Shown here one piece after another: positions 16,441 through 24,799 of a DNA stretch of 64,000 bases. Position 1 is the first letter of the stretch; every line of letters begins with the position of its first letter. The notes below the pieces were generated by a model, which saw only the letters and a program-made list of their open reading frames with translations, ran no database searches and was not told where the DNA came from. The position numbers were made by a program, and so were the translations under genes. This DNA comes from JANLYQ01 sp031365725 (GTDB lineage Bacteria > Actinomycetota > Actinomycetes > JACCUZ01): the NCBI GenBank assembly GCA_031365725.1, contig JANLYQ010000021.1, positions 13,342 to 77,341 of the forward strand, written 5' to 3'.

Positions 16441-17217
16441 CTACTGGGTGACGACGTGCAGCCGGGCCCGCAGCCCCGCGAGCAGATCGGTGTCGCCTTC
16501 GAGGGCGACCGCAGAGTCGGGACGTCGACCCCACAGCCACAGCAGCAGCTCGGAGGGCTCCCCGCTCACGACCGCGTCGGCCGCGCCGGGTTCGCGGACC
16601 ACCTGCACCGTCTCCGGGGTCAGCACCAGTCGCCAGATCCGGCCGCCGGTGCGGACCGCGACCGTGCCGTTGACGGCACCGGCCGGGCCGGACTCGTCGG
16701 CCCCCTCGTCCTGGTAGACCAGGAACCAGTCCAGGACCTCGTCCACCCCGTCGACCGCGAGGGTGTCGTCCACCGGACTCACCACGTGGGTGCCGCTTTC
16801 GACGTCGACCCGGTGGACCACCGCCTCCTGAGCCATCCGGCGCAGCCAGAAGCCGACGTCCTGACGGTCCTCGTGCCAGCTCCAGGTCGTCTGGGTGGGC
16901 TCGAGCCGACCGAGCAGGTCCAGCAGGGCGTCCCGTCGCTCGGCGAACCAGTCGGCGAGACCCTGCCCCTCGGTCGGCCCGCCGGTCCACTGCACGGGGT
17001 CGGTCGGGCGCGCACCGGTGGAGACCGCGATCACCTTGTGCGCGAACACGGCACCGGTGTGCTCGACCGCGTCCCGCACCGTCCACCCCGGGCACAGCGG
17101 CACGGGCGCGTCGTGGGAGTCCGGAGCCGACCGCAGCAGGTCGAGGATGCGGTCGGTGTCGCCGCGCAGGTGGTGAAGGTAGGCGTCCGCGGTCAGGATC
17201 GTGTCGCTGTGGGCCAT
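16441..17217 (-). CDS. Maleylpyruvate isomerase family (DinB-like) protein
   Basis: A 258-residue protein with the mycothiol-dependent maleylpyruvate isomerase N-terminal fold: CPGWTVRDAVEHTGAVFAHK (His in the first metal-binding helix), a DWFAERRDALLDLL helix, and RMAQEAVVHRVDVE (His residues of the third ligand helix), then a C-terminal sterol-carrier-like domain. Many such actinobacterial proteins are mycothiol or bacillithiol transferases of unknown substrate. The ATG lies inside the end of the upstream MFS gene (25-base overlap), suggesting translational coupling in a marR-MFS-isomerase unit. Confidence 0.85.
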   Translation of the reverse strand: MAHSDTILTADAYLHHLRGDTDRILDLLRSAPDSHDAPVPLCPGWTVRDAVEHTGAVFAHKVIAVSTGARPTDPVQWTGGPTEGQGLADWFAERRDALLDLLGRLEPTQTTWSWHEDRQDVGFWLRRMAQEAVVHRVDVESGTHVVSPVDDTLAVDGVDEVLDWFLVYQDEGADESGPAGAVNGTVAVRTGGRIWRLVLTPETVQVVREPGAADAVVSGEPSELLLWLWGRRPDSAVALEGDTDLLAGLRARLHVVTQ

Positions 17218-18455
17218 GACGACATCCTGGCCCAGGCAAGCTCGTCGCGCAGCACGAGGCCTTGTTGCCTCGCGAGCAATCCGCCGGCAACTGCCGCTGC
17301 CGCTATCGACACGACACCACCGGCGATGAGGCTCCATCGTGGGCCGAACGCCTCGGCCACGGCCCCGACCAGAGGTGCGCCGATCGGCGTCCCGCCCATG
17401 AGGACGGCCATGTAGAGCGCCATTACCCGCCCGCGCATCAACGGGTCGACGGAAAGCTGCAGGGTCGCGTTGGCAGAGTTGAGCAGCGTCATCTGAGCGA
17501 GACCGAGAGGGATGAGCAGAGCCATGAACGAGAGGTACGACGGCATCAGCCCGGCGCCCACCTCGATGGTGCCGAACGCGATCGCGGACAGCACGATCAG
17601 CCGCAGCCTCGGACGCCCCCGGCGGGCCGAGAGCAGCGCGCCGCTCAGCGAGCCGATGGCGACGACCGAGCCGAGCAGGCCGTACTCACCTGCGCCCTTG
17701 CCGAAGACCTCGGTGGCCATCAGCGCGGAGGTCAGCTGGAAGTTCAGCCCGAAGGTGCCGACGAAGAAGACGATGACCAGCACCATCAGCAGGTCCGGTC
17801 GGCCGCGCACGTAGCGCAGGCCTTCGCGCACCTGGCCCGGCCCGCGGCGGCCCATCGGCATCGGCGTCAGCTCGGAGGTGCGCATCTTGGCCAGTGCGGC
17901 GATGACAGCGAGGAACGAGGCGGCGTTGATGAGGAACACCGGGCCGGTGCCGACCAGGACGATAAGAAAGCCGGCCACCGCGGGGCCGATGACGCGGCCG
18001 AGGTTGAACGACGCGCTGTTGAGCCCGACCGCGTTGGTGACGTCCGCGGGGCCGACCATCTCGATGACGAAGGACTGCCGGGCCGGGGCGTCGCAGGCGG
18101 CCGCGATGCCGAGCAGCAGCGCGAGGAGGTAGACCTGCCAGAGGGTGACGACACCGGTCACGTCGAGCAGGCCGAGGACGGCGCCGGCCACGGCCATCGA
18201 CGCCTGGGTGGCGAGCAGGATCTTGCGCTTGGAGAACCGGTCGGCCACCGAGCCGGCAAAGGGTGCGAGCACCAGCATCGGCAGGAACTGCAGGCCGGTG
18301 GTGATGCCGAGCGCCACGCCGTTGCGGTGCGAGAGCTCGAGGACCAGCCAGTCCTGGGCTACCCGCTGCATCCAGGTGCCGATGTTGGAGACCGCTCCCC
18401 CGGCGGCGTACAGGCGGTAGTTGTGGTTGCGCAACGAGGTGAAGGTCGGGCTCAT
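17193..18455 (-). CDS. MFS transporter, MFS_3 (EntS-like) type
   Basis: A 420-residue carrier that begins FTSLRNHNYRLYAAGGAVSNIG, the characteristic opening of the MFS_3 exporters related to EntS. GSVADRFSKRKIL is the loop 2-3 motif. Twelve helices are apparent. Its ATG overlaps the stop of the MarR gene (ATGA), so it is likely the regulated target and an exporter of a small toxic compound or natural product. Confidence 0.85.
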   Translation of the reverse strand: MSPTFTSLRNHNYRLYAAGGAVSNIGTWMQRVAQDWLVLELSHRNGVALGITTGLQFLPMLVLAPFAGSVADRFSKRKILLATQASMAVAGAVLGLLDVTGVVTLWQVYLLALLLGIAAACDAPARQSFVIEMVGPADVTNAVGLNSASFNLGRVIGPAVAGFLIVLVGTGPVFLINAASFLAVIAALAKMRTSELTPMPMGRRGPGQVREGLRYVRGRPDLLMVLVIVFFVGTFGLNFQLTSALMATEVFGKGAGEYGLLGSVVAIGSLSGALLSARRGRPRLRLIVLSAIAFGTIEVGAGLMPSYLSFMALLIPLGLAQMTLLNSANATLQLSVDPLMRGRVMALYMAVLMGGTPIGAPLVGAVAEAFGPRWSLIAGGVVSIAAAAVAGGLLARQQGLVLRDELAWARMSSWPTATRS

Positions 18456-18901
18456 GCGCGGGTGATGCGGTCGATGATCGGTGCTGCCGTCCGCAGGACG
18501 TCGCGCTCGGCGGGAGCGAGCTCGCCGAGACGTCGGGCGAGCCAGGCCTCGCGGCGGCGTCGGTCCTCACGGAGCAGGTCGTCCGCCGTGCCGGTGAGGG
18601 ACACCAGATGCTGACGGCCGTCGGTCTCGTGCGCGGTGCGCATGATCAGGCCGCGCTCCTCCAGCCCGGCAAGGATGCGGGTCATCGACGGCGGCTGCAC
18701 GCGCTCGTGCTCGGCGAGCTCGCGCGGGGTCAGCGGGCCGTGCCGGTCCAGGCTGGCCAGGGTCGCGACCTGGGTCAGACTCAAGCCGTGGTCGGAGCGC
18801 TCCGCCCGCAGCCGTCGTGACAGCCGCATCACCGACACGCGCAGCGCACTGGCCAGCTCGGCGCTGCTGCGCGTTGAGGTGCTGCGGGTCGGAGACGTCA
18901 T
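18452..18901 (-). CDS. MarR-family transcriptional regulator
   Basis: A 149-residue winged-helix regulator. LSLTQVATLASLDRHGPLTPRELAEHERVQPPSMTRILAGLEERGLI (residues about 37-83, seen as adjacent blocks) is the MarR HTH, followed by the wing HETDGRQHLVSLT. It probably represses its own operon, which includes the MFS exporter, and releases on ligand binding. The A/T-rich segment AAGGTAATGAGTTATGCT just upstream of the ATG is the only low-G+C stretch nearby and is a plausible promoter/operator. Confidence 0.88.
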   Translation of the reverse strand: MTSPTRSTSTRSSAELASALRVSVMRLSRRLRAERSDHGLSLTQVATLASLDRHGPLTPRELAEHERVQPPSMTRILAGLEERGLIMRTAHETDGRQHLVSLTGTADDLLREDRRRREAWLARRLGELAPAERDVLRTAAPIIDRITRA

Positions 18902-18975
18902 GTCGTGAGCATAACTCATTACCTTGGCTAACGACATGACTGTCGCCCGACGCTCCACGAGCCAAGATCCACGTG

Positions 18976-19046
18976 CCAAGATCCTTTGTGCGCCGACACA
19001 CCAGTCCGTCGGCGGGTCTGGTGTGGGCGCGCACAGTCGATCTTGG
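18976..19046. terminator. Long interrupted hairpin downstream of crcB pair
   Basis: Two arms of about 29 bases pair in three blocks: CCAAGATC with GATCTTGG, GTGCGC with GCGCAC, and CACACCAG with CTGGTGTG, separated by symmetrical 4/4 and 3/3 internal loops around a 13-base apex. A second GCCAAGATCC copy lies just to the left. It sits between the end of the crcB pair and the start of marR, so termination of crcB transcription is the simplest role. The size and symmetry also fit a repetitive extragenic palindrome. Confidence 0.55.
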
Positions 19047-19051
19047 GACGT

Positions 19052-19426
19052 TCAAGCCGTCGGGGCCAGCCGCCAACCTAGAGCGCACAGGGCAAGACCG
19101 ACGGCCACGCTGACCACGACGTAGGCCACTGCCATGGCGGCCCGACGCCCTTCGGCAAGACGCACCGACTCGTGGCTGAACGTCGAGAAGGTCGTGAGAG
19201 CGCCACAGAAGCCGGTGCCCGTCAGCACCAGGACGGAGTGCGGCACCCGGTTGGCTGCTGCCGCGCCGGCGACGATCCCCAGCAGCAGCGCGCCGGCCAT
19301 GTTGACCGCGAACGTCGCCCACGGGAATGCGCGCCAGCCGTCACCCGCCCGGCCAAGTCGTTGTGCCACCAGGTGCCGCAGCACAGCGCCGACCCCGCCT
19401 CCCAGCAGGACGAGCAGGACCGTCAC
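19052..19426 (-). CDS. crcB: CrcB/Fluc fluoride channel subunit
   Basis: A 124-residue four-helix protein of the Fluc fluoride channel family. GGGVGAVLRHLVAQRL in helix 1, the FPWATFAVNMAGALLLG pore segment with the conserved Asn, and GFCGALTTFSTFSHE with the fluoride-coordinating Phe/Thr/Ser signature are present. It is the downstream member of a pair and starts at GTG inside the GTGA overlap with the other crcB. Paired copies normally form a heterodimeric channel that exports fluoride. Confidence 0.93.
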   Translation of the reverse strand: MTVLLVLLGGGVGAVLRHLVAQRLGRAGDGWRAFPWATFAVNMAGALLLGIVAGAAAANRVPHSVLVLTGTGFCGALTTFSTFSHESVRLAEGRRAAMAVAYVVVSVAVGLALCALGWRLAPTA

Positions 19427-19878
19427 CCCGCACCCCCCGCCGTACGCCGGTCAGGTCGCGAGCCGGCCCGGCGCCCGACTGCGAGCCCGACCACCACCGC
19501 CCCCGCCCCCGCCAGCACCCCGCCCACCAGAGCCAGCGCACCCACGTCACCGTGTCCGCCGGCCAGGAGCCCCCGCGCGTCGAGCACATAGGTCGAGAAG
19601 GTCGTGAACCCGCCGAGCACACCGACAGCCAGCAGCGGGCGCAGCCACCAAGGAGCGGCTGGCCGGCGCTCCATCCAGCCGGCCAGCACACCCAGCGCGA
19701 GGGAGCCGACGACGTTGACGAGCAACGTCGACCAGGGGAACCCTCCGCCCGCGGGTCCGGGGCCGGCGAACGACTCGGCACATGCCCATCGGGCCAGGCT
19801 GCCGAGCGCGCCACCCATGGCCACCAGGCCCAGCACGCCTGCATCGACGCGGCCGGCAATCACGTCCCGCGAGGTCAC
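19423..19878 (-). CDS. crcB: CrcB/Fluc fluoride channel subunit, second copy
   Basis: About 151 residues with the same four-helix layout: MGGALGSLARWACAE, FPWSTLLVNVVGSLALG, GVLGGFTTFSTYVLDAR. The C-terminus has an Arg-rich tail. The start is uncertain; the GTG at 19878 was chosen, and one five codons later is also possible. It is the first gene of a two-gene fluoride export unit. A fluoride riboswitch was looked for upstream and not recognised. Confidence 0.88.
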   Translation of the reverse strand: MTSRDVIAGRVDAGVLGLVAMGGALGSLARWACAESFAGPGPAGGGFPWSTLLVNVVGSLALGVLAGWMERRPAAPWWLRPLLAVGVLGGFTTFSTYVLDARGLLAGGHGDVGALALVGGVLAGAGAVVVGLAVGRRAGSRPDRRTAGGAG

Positions 19879-20004
19879 GGCGAGCCAGTGTGCCGCACGG
19901 ATTGTGGTGAGCAATGCCGCCGCACCTACTGAAGTCGGGCGCTGCGCGTGCCGATCATCAGGATCGAGCGTGACACGACGCGCACCACCACTCCGGGGAC
20001 CGTT

Positions 20005-21261
20005 ATGGCAAAGACCCGTACCGACGCAGAACGCCAGGTGGCTGACCTCCTGCGCACGGCCCGCAGCAGCCTCAACCTGTCGCTGGCCTTCCTGTCTCGC
20101 CTGGACGGCACCACCCAGCACCTGGAAGTGGTCGAGTCGGCGGTGCCGTTCCTCATCCGGGAGAAGGCCACCCAGCCGCAGGAGACAAGCCTCTGTCAGG
20201 CCGTCCTCGACGGAAAGCTGCCGAGTGTCATCCCGAACCTCAAAGACTTTCCCGAGGCGATGAAGCTGCCGGCGGCCCGGATCCCGCGGTTGCGCAGCTT
20301 TGTCTCGGTGCCGGTGATCCTGTCCGACGGCACGGTCTATGGCACGTTCTGCGCCGCCGGCCTCACCTCGGACAAGGCGCTCACGAAGCGCGACAAGGCG
20401 TTGATGGACGTGCTCGCTCAGGCGGCGTCGGTGGTCATCGAGCCCGAGGTGCGCAGCCTTGCTCGTCGCAACGAGATCGAAGGCAGGCTGCTGCCGCTGA
20501 TCGCTCTCGGCGGTCCGCACGTGGTCCTGCAGCCGATCGTCGAGCTCTCGACGGGTGACCGGGTCGGGGCCGAGGCACTCAGCCGCTTCCCGGCCGGCTG
20601 GGGAAAGGCACCTGATGTCTGCTTCGGCGACGCGCACAGCATCGGGATCGGGGACGACCTCGAGCGACTCGCCCTGATCGGTGCCGCCCGACACCTCGCT
20701 GCCGTCGACGGCTACGTCTCGATGAACGTGTCACCCGCAACCCTGCTTGCTCGGGAGACACTCGACCTGCTCAGCGCCCTGCCCCTCGACCGCATCCTGC
20801 TCGAGCTCTCCGAGCACGACCAGGTCGCCGACTACGACCAGCTGCGCGATGCGCTTGCCCCGCTGCGCGCCGGCGGCATGCGACTGGCGATCGATGACGT
20901 CGGGGCCGGCTTTTCCTCGCTGCGCCACATCGTGCTCACCGCCCCAGACGTCATAAAGATCGACCGCAGCATCATCGACGGCGTCTCGACCGACCCGGTG
21001 CTGCGGACGCTGGTCCGGTCACTTGTCGACTTCGCGCACGGCTCCAACGCCTCGGTGGTGGCCGAGGGAGTGGAGACAGCAGACGACGCCGATGTGCTGC
21101 TCAGCCTCGAGGTCGACTACGGCCAGGGCTGGCTGCACGGTCGCCCCGGGCCGCCCGAGGCACTCGCGCCGGTGCCGGCCCGGGAGCGGCTGGCCGGGCC
21201 GACGGAGCCATCGTCGTACGACGTGGTCGGCGCATCAGGGCCAGCTGCTCAGTCGGGTTGA
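20005..21261 (+). CDS. GAF-EAL cyclic-di-GMP phosphodiesterase-like protein
   Basis: A 418-residue soluble protein. Residues about 1-150 form a GAF sensor; about 160-400 form an EAL domain. The signature EAL motif is intact (GAEALSRFP), as are MNVSP (metal Asn), LLELSEH (Glu), the DDVGAG pair of Asp, VIKIDRS (Lys) and the catalytic-base region AEGVET. It should hydrolyse cyclic di-GMP to pGpG under control of a ligand bound by GAF. The ATG with GGGGA upstream was chosen over an earlier ATG 19 codons upstream. No GGDEF domain is present. Confidence 0.9.
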   Translation: MAKTRTDAERQVADLLRTARSSLNLSLAFLSRLDGTTQHLEVVESAVPFLIREKATQPQETSLCQAVLDGKLPSVIPNLKDFPEAMKLPAARIPRLRSFVSVPVILSDGTVYGTFCAAGLTSDKALTKRDKALMDVLAQAASVVIEPEVRSLARRNEIEGRLLPLIALGGPHVVLQPIVELSTGDRVGAEALSRFPAGWGKAPDVCFGDAHSIGIGDDLERLALIGAARHLAAVDGYVSMNVSPATLLARETLDLLSALPLDRILLELSEHDQVADYDQLRDALAPLRAGGMRLAIDDVGAGFSSLRHIVLTAPDVIKIDRSIIDGVSTDPVLRTLVRSLVDFAHGSNASVVAEGVETADDADVLLSLEVDYGQGWLHGRPGPPEALAPVPARERLAGPTEPSSYDVVGASGPAAQSG

Positions 21262-21286
21262 TCACGGCCAGACGTAGGCTGATCGG

Positions 21287-21589
21287 GTGTCCACGCAGCC
21301 CGGGGGGCGAGACCGACGCCCGCGCCGGCCCGCTCCACCACCGGCCGAGAGCGACGTCGTGGCTGTCGTGGCGGTGGGTCTGGTGGTCTGGGCCGTCGCT
21401 CTGGGCGTCGGCGTTGCTGCACACGGGCGACTGAGCCAGTCAGGGCACGGCGATTGGGTGTGGATCTTTGCCGCGGGGGTATTCCTCGGGCTGATCGGGA
21501 TCCGTCACGTGCTGGTGAGACGTTCGGCCCTGCACAAAAGCAGCGTCGACGACCCAACCGCAGAGACGGCGGGACCGAACACCCTCTGA
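21287..21589 (+). CDS. DUF2530 membrane protein
   Basis: A 100-residue protein with two helices (about residues 24-45 and 57-75) joined by the GDWVWIFAAGVFLGLIGIRH block typical of DUF2530, and hydrophilic ends. The function is unknown. It follows the GAF-EAL gene by 25 bases and is closed by a strong hairpin. Confidence 0.8.
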   Translation: MSTQPGGRDRRPRRPAPPPAESDVVAVVAVGLVVWAVALGVGVAAHGRLSQSGHGDWVWIFAAGVFLGLIGIRHVLVRRSALHKSSVDDPTAETAGPNTL

Positions 21590-21610
21590 GGCCACCGGAC
21601 CGGTGGCCTC
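21588..21610. terminator. Perfect 11-bp inverted repeat after DUF2530 gene
   Basis: GAGGCCACCGG and CCGGTGGCCTC face each other across one base, directly on the DUF2530 stop codon. The stem is G+C-rich with no U-tract, as expected for an actinobacterial terminator. Confidence 0.7.
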
Positions 21611-21649
21611 CACCCTGGTCCCACGAGGACCCCTCACGAAGGACCCACG

Positions 21650-22057
21650 ATGTCTGCTTCTCCGAACCGTCTGCTTGCCACCGTCTTCGGCGTGGTCTAC
21701 CTGCTCGTCGGACTCATCGGCTTCGCCTACACCGGCCTGAGCAACTTCGCGGGCACGCACACCGGCGACAAGATCCTCGGCATCTTCGAGGTCAACCCGC
21801 TGCACAACATCGTGCACCTCGCCATCGGCGGCCTGCTGCTCGCCGCGGGTCGCGCCGTCGCCACTGCCAAGGGCGCCAACACGTTGGTCGGTGGGGTCTA
21901 CCTTCTGGTCGGCGTGCTCGGCCTGTTCATCTTGAACAGCAGCGCCAACATCCTCAGCCTGAACAGCGCCGACAACGTGCTGCACTTCGCCAGCGCCATC
22001 GTGCTGCTCGGCGTCGGCCTCACCGCCGACAAGCGCGTCGCTGCCGCCCGGATCTGA
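21650..22057 (+). CDS. DUF4383 membrane protein
   Basis: A 135-residue four-helix membrane protein. LLATVFGVVYLLVGLIGF, the NPLHNIVHLAIGGLLL block with conserved His residues, and DNVLHFASAIVLL define DUF4383, a family common in actinobacteria and often linked to stress-responsive genes. The function is unknown. ATG start; another membrane protein gene follows after 18 bases. Confidence 0.88.
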   Translation: MSASPNRLLATVFGVVYLLVGLIGFAYTGLSNFAGTHTGDKILGIFEVNPLHNIVHLAIGGLLLAAGRAVATAKGANTLVGGVYLLVGVLGLFILNSSANILSLNSADNVLHFASAIVLLGVGLTADKRVAAARI

Positions 22058-22075
22058 CCATCCGACCAACAACTG

Positions 22076-22588
22076 ATGACTGACTCTCGTGACGTAGCCC
22101 GGTGCTGGGCGGGGTTCGCCTCGCTCGGTGCCGGGCTCGTCCATCTCGCCGTGGTCCGTGAGCACCTGTCGGAAGACCTCACGCACGGCCTCTTCTTCCT
22201 CGTCACAGGTCTTGCCCAGCTGGCCTGGGGTGTGCTCGCGCTCGGTCGCGACCGCATCCCGCTGCCTCGGCTGGTCGCCGTCGCCCAGGTCGCGATGCTG
22301 CTCCTGTGGGCCGTCAGTCGCACCGTCGGGCTGCCCGTGCCGCCGGACCCGTGGGTCGCTGAGGCGGTCGGTCGGGCCGACGTGCTGTCGGTGGCCCTAG
22401 AGCTCGTCGCCTCAGTCGCCGTCCTCGCGTGGCTCACCGCCGGCCATCGTCGTACGACGATCCGCCCGGGTCGCTTCGTGGCGCTGGTCGGCGCCGGGGC
22501 TCTGGTGGTCTCGATGATGACCACGCCTGCGCTGGCCGCCACCGATGCCGGTAAGCACGCCCACGCGCACGGGTCACACGGACTCTGA
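22076..22588 (+). CDS. Uncharacterised membrane protein with His-rich tail
   Basis: A 170-residue protein with four or five hydrophobic segments and the C-terminus KHAHAHGSHGL, whose alternating His residues could bind a metal such as copper or nickel. AGLVHLAVVREHLSED near the start resembles small heme- or copper-related membrane proteins, but the family is not recognised. It lies 18 bases after the DUF4383 gene, and its 3' end overlaps the convergent DUF3027 gene by 15 bases. Confidence 0.7.
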   Translation: MTDSRDVARCWAGFASLGAGLVHLAVVREHLSEDLTHGLFFLVTGLAQLAWGVLALGRDRIPLPRLVAVAQVAMLLLWAVSRTVGLPVPPDPWVAEAVGRADVLSVALELVASVAVLAWLTAGHRRTTIRPGRFVALVGAGALVVSMMTTPALAATDAGKHAHAHGSHGL

Positions 22589-23413
22589 GATCTCAGCCGC
22601 GTCAGAGATGTCAGCAGCTTCGGACGACTCGTAGGTCTCGTACGTGTCGTCGTCGACGGCAGCCGCGGAGACCTCGACCGGCGGCGGCATCAGCGGCACT
22701 TCCGAGTGCGCGCCGCAGCCGTGGTCGTAGGACACCACCGTGCCGTCGCTGGGGGAGAAGGCGTTGGCGCAGACGCCGAACATCAACCGCAGCACACCGG
22801 CCATCGGCACGACGAAGCCACACGTCGAGCACGGCGCCGGGGCGGCCTCGGCCAGGGGCGCCGTCGGCCCGTGCTCGCCGGAGTACCAGCGGTCGACCGC
22901 GTCGTCGCGGCCGATCTCAGACAGCACCCGGGCGCGGCCGAGGCCGAGCTCCCACAGCGCGACCTCGTCAGCGTCCTCACCCGCCGCGGTATAGCCCGGC
23001 TCGAGCCGCTCGTCGTCGGGCGCGGTCGCGAGCAGGTCACCGACGCCGAGGTCTCCCGGCGCCAGACGCTGCGCGTAGGGCACCCACTCACCCGACAGCA
23101 ACGCGTCGGCGCCCGGCAGCAGCACGGCCTCACAGACCGTCGCGACCTTGCCGCGCGACACGCGCGCGATCGTCACCGCCCAGTGCCAACCGCGGTAGCC
23201 GGGAGCCGTGCTCGCGAACCGATGGGTGGCCAGCCGCTCAGCCTCCACCTCGACCCCCAGGTGCGCGCCGACGTGCTCGGCCGTCTCGGCGACCTCGACC
23301 GCTGCCGCCCGGGCCAGCTCGACCGAAGCTGCCGAGGTCAGCACGGCGTCGGTGAGGGGCTTGCGGCTGGCGGCAGGGGCAGAGACAGCGGTCACCCGGA
23401 GAGTGTCCCCCAT
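22574..23413 (-). CDS. DUF3027 protein
   Basis: A 279-residue actinobacterial protein of unknown function. GYRGWHWAVTIARV and GEWVPYAQRLAPGDLGVGDLL are the family's conserved blocks; a zinc-ribbon-like set (CSTCGF, then CANAFSPSDG and HGCGAHSE) follows at about residues 200-245. The acidic tail contains a twofold repeat of Ala-Ala-(Asp/Glu)-Ile-Ser. It is divergent from an MFS gene 40 bases away, an arrangement common in actinobacterial genomes. Confidence 0.88.
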   Translation of the reverse strand: MGDTLRVTAVSAPAASRKPLTDAVLTSAASVELARAAAVEVAETAEHVGAHLGVEVEAERLATHRFASTAPGYRGWHWAVTIARVSRGKVATVCEAVLLPGADALLSGEWVPYAQRLAPGDLGVGDLLATAPDDERLEPGYTAAGEDADEVALWELGLGRARVLSEIGRDDAVDRWYSGEHGPTAPLAEAAPAPCSTCGFVVPMAGVLRLMFGVCANAFSPSDGTVVSYDHGCGAHSEVPLMPPPVEVSAAAVDDDTYETYESSEAADISDAAEISESV

Positions 23414-23453
23414 CCGAGGCGCCCCGGTCACCGCGACCCGGCAGGATGGGCAG

Positions 23454-24761
23454 ATGCAGCGGACTCGGCGTGAGGCGGTGGCGGCGGCCTCGCGCGGCGC
23501 CGCCCGCGCCACCCGCATCGGCGCCGTCGCCACCGCCCGCGGCGTACGCCGGGCCACCCACTCCGCCGGCGCCGGCGAGTCGGGCCTCGGTCGCCTGATC
23601 GAGCTGCACGGCCTCAACACCGCCGGCGACGCGATGGTCACCGTCGCCTTGGCGAACACGCTGTTCTTCTCGGTACCCACCGGTGAGGCCCGCGGCCGGG
23701 TCGCGCTGTACCTGCTCATCACGATGGCACCCTTCGCGGTGATGGCACCGGTGATCGGTCCGCTGCTCGACCGGTTCCGACACGGCCGCCGATATGCGAT
23801 CGCGGCCACGATGCTCGCGCGCTGCTTCGCGACCTGGGTGCTCGCCGGCGCGGTCGCCTCCGAAGGGCTGGCTCTCTATCCCGCGGCCTTCGGCACGCTG
23901 GTCGCCTCCAAGGCTTACGGCGTCAGCCGGTCGGCCACCGTGCCTCGGCTGTTGCCCCGCGGGGGCACCCTCGTGGCAGCCAACTCCCGCATCTCTCTGG
24001 CCGGCATCGTCGCTGCCTCCCTCGGCGCCGGGCTCGCCGGGCTGCTCGCCCTGGCCGGCCCGCAGTGGCCGCTGCGAGCAGCCTTCCTCGTCTTCGGCGC
24101 GGCCATCGTGCTCGCCCTGCGCCTACCCGCTAAGGTCGACTCGACCGAGGGCGAGACCCGCACCACGTTGTCACTCGACGACACCGGCCCGATCCCCCGG
24201 CGTACGGACGTGGGGACCTCGGTCGTGGTCGCGCTACGGGCCAACGGCGCGCTGCGCGCCTTCTCGGGGTTCCTCACCATGTTCTTCGCGTTTTTGTTGC
24301 GTGAGCACCCGATCGGCGGGCTCGCGCCGACCGCGGCGTTGGGGGTCGTCGTCGGTGCGGCCGCATTGGGCAACGCCAGCGGCACGGCGATCGGCTCACG
24401 GCTGCGGACCCGCGATCCGGCGAAGGTCATCGTCGTCGTGCTGGCCGTGCTCACGGTGGCGTCTCTGGCCGGGGCGCTCGCCTACGGCCTGGCGACGGTC
24501 ATCGCCGTGGCGGTGTCGGCGGGGCTGGCCCAGTCGCTGGGCAAGCTGTCGCTGGATGCGACGGTGCAGCGCGACGTGGCGGAGGCGACTCGCACGTCGG
24601 CGTTCGCCCGCTCGGAGACCCTGCTGCAGCTGTCGTGGGTGATCGGGGGTGCGCTCGGCATCGTCCTGCCCTTGGACGGAAGACTCGGACTGGGGATTGC
24701 AACCGCCTTCCTGGTGGGCATGCTGGCCCTGACCGTGCGCGCGATGGCACGACGAACGTGA
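23454..24761 (+). CDS. MFS transporter
   Basis: A 435-residue carrier with an Arg-rich cytoplasmic N-terminus (about 40 residues) before the first helix block LGRLIELHGLNTAGDAMVTV. Twelve helices are apparent, with a central loop at about residues 225-260 (STEGETRTTLSLDDTGP). It is always found divergent from DUF3027 in related genomes as far as I know; the substrate is unknown. ATG start; the earlier ATG at 23446 is out of frame. Confidence 0.83.
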   Translation: MQRTRREAVAAASRGAARATRIGAVATARGVRRATHSAGAGESGLGRLIELHGLNTAGDAMVTVALANTLFFSVPTGEARGRVALYLLITMAPFAVMAPVIGPLLDRFRHGRRYAIAATMLARCFATWVLAGAVASEGLALYPAAFGTLVASKAYGVSRSATVPRLLPRGGTLVAANSRISLAGIVAASLGAGLAGLLALAGPQWPLRAAFLVFGAAIVLALRLPAKVDSTEGETRTTLSLDDTGPIPRRTDVGTSVVVALRANGALRAFSGFLTMFFAFLLREHPIGGLAPTAALGVVVGAAALGNASGTAIGSRLRTRDPAKVIVVVLAVLTVASLAGALAYGLATVIAVAVSAGLAQSLGKLSLDATVQRDVAEATRTSAFARSETLLQLSWVIGGALGIVLPLDGRLGLGIATAFLVGMLALTVRAMARRT

Positions 24762-24799
24762 CCGATGTCAAGCACGAGATGACCCATGAGGAGACACCG

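Noticed and set aside
19879..20004. Possible fluoride riboswitch upstream of the crcB pair
   Set aside because: No recognisable crcB-motif RNA blocks were seen in the leader.
23446..23453. ATG at 23446 as start of the MFS gene
   Set aside because: It is out of frame; the in-frame ATG is at 23454.
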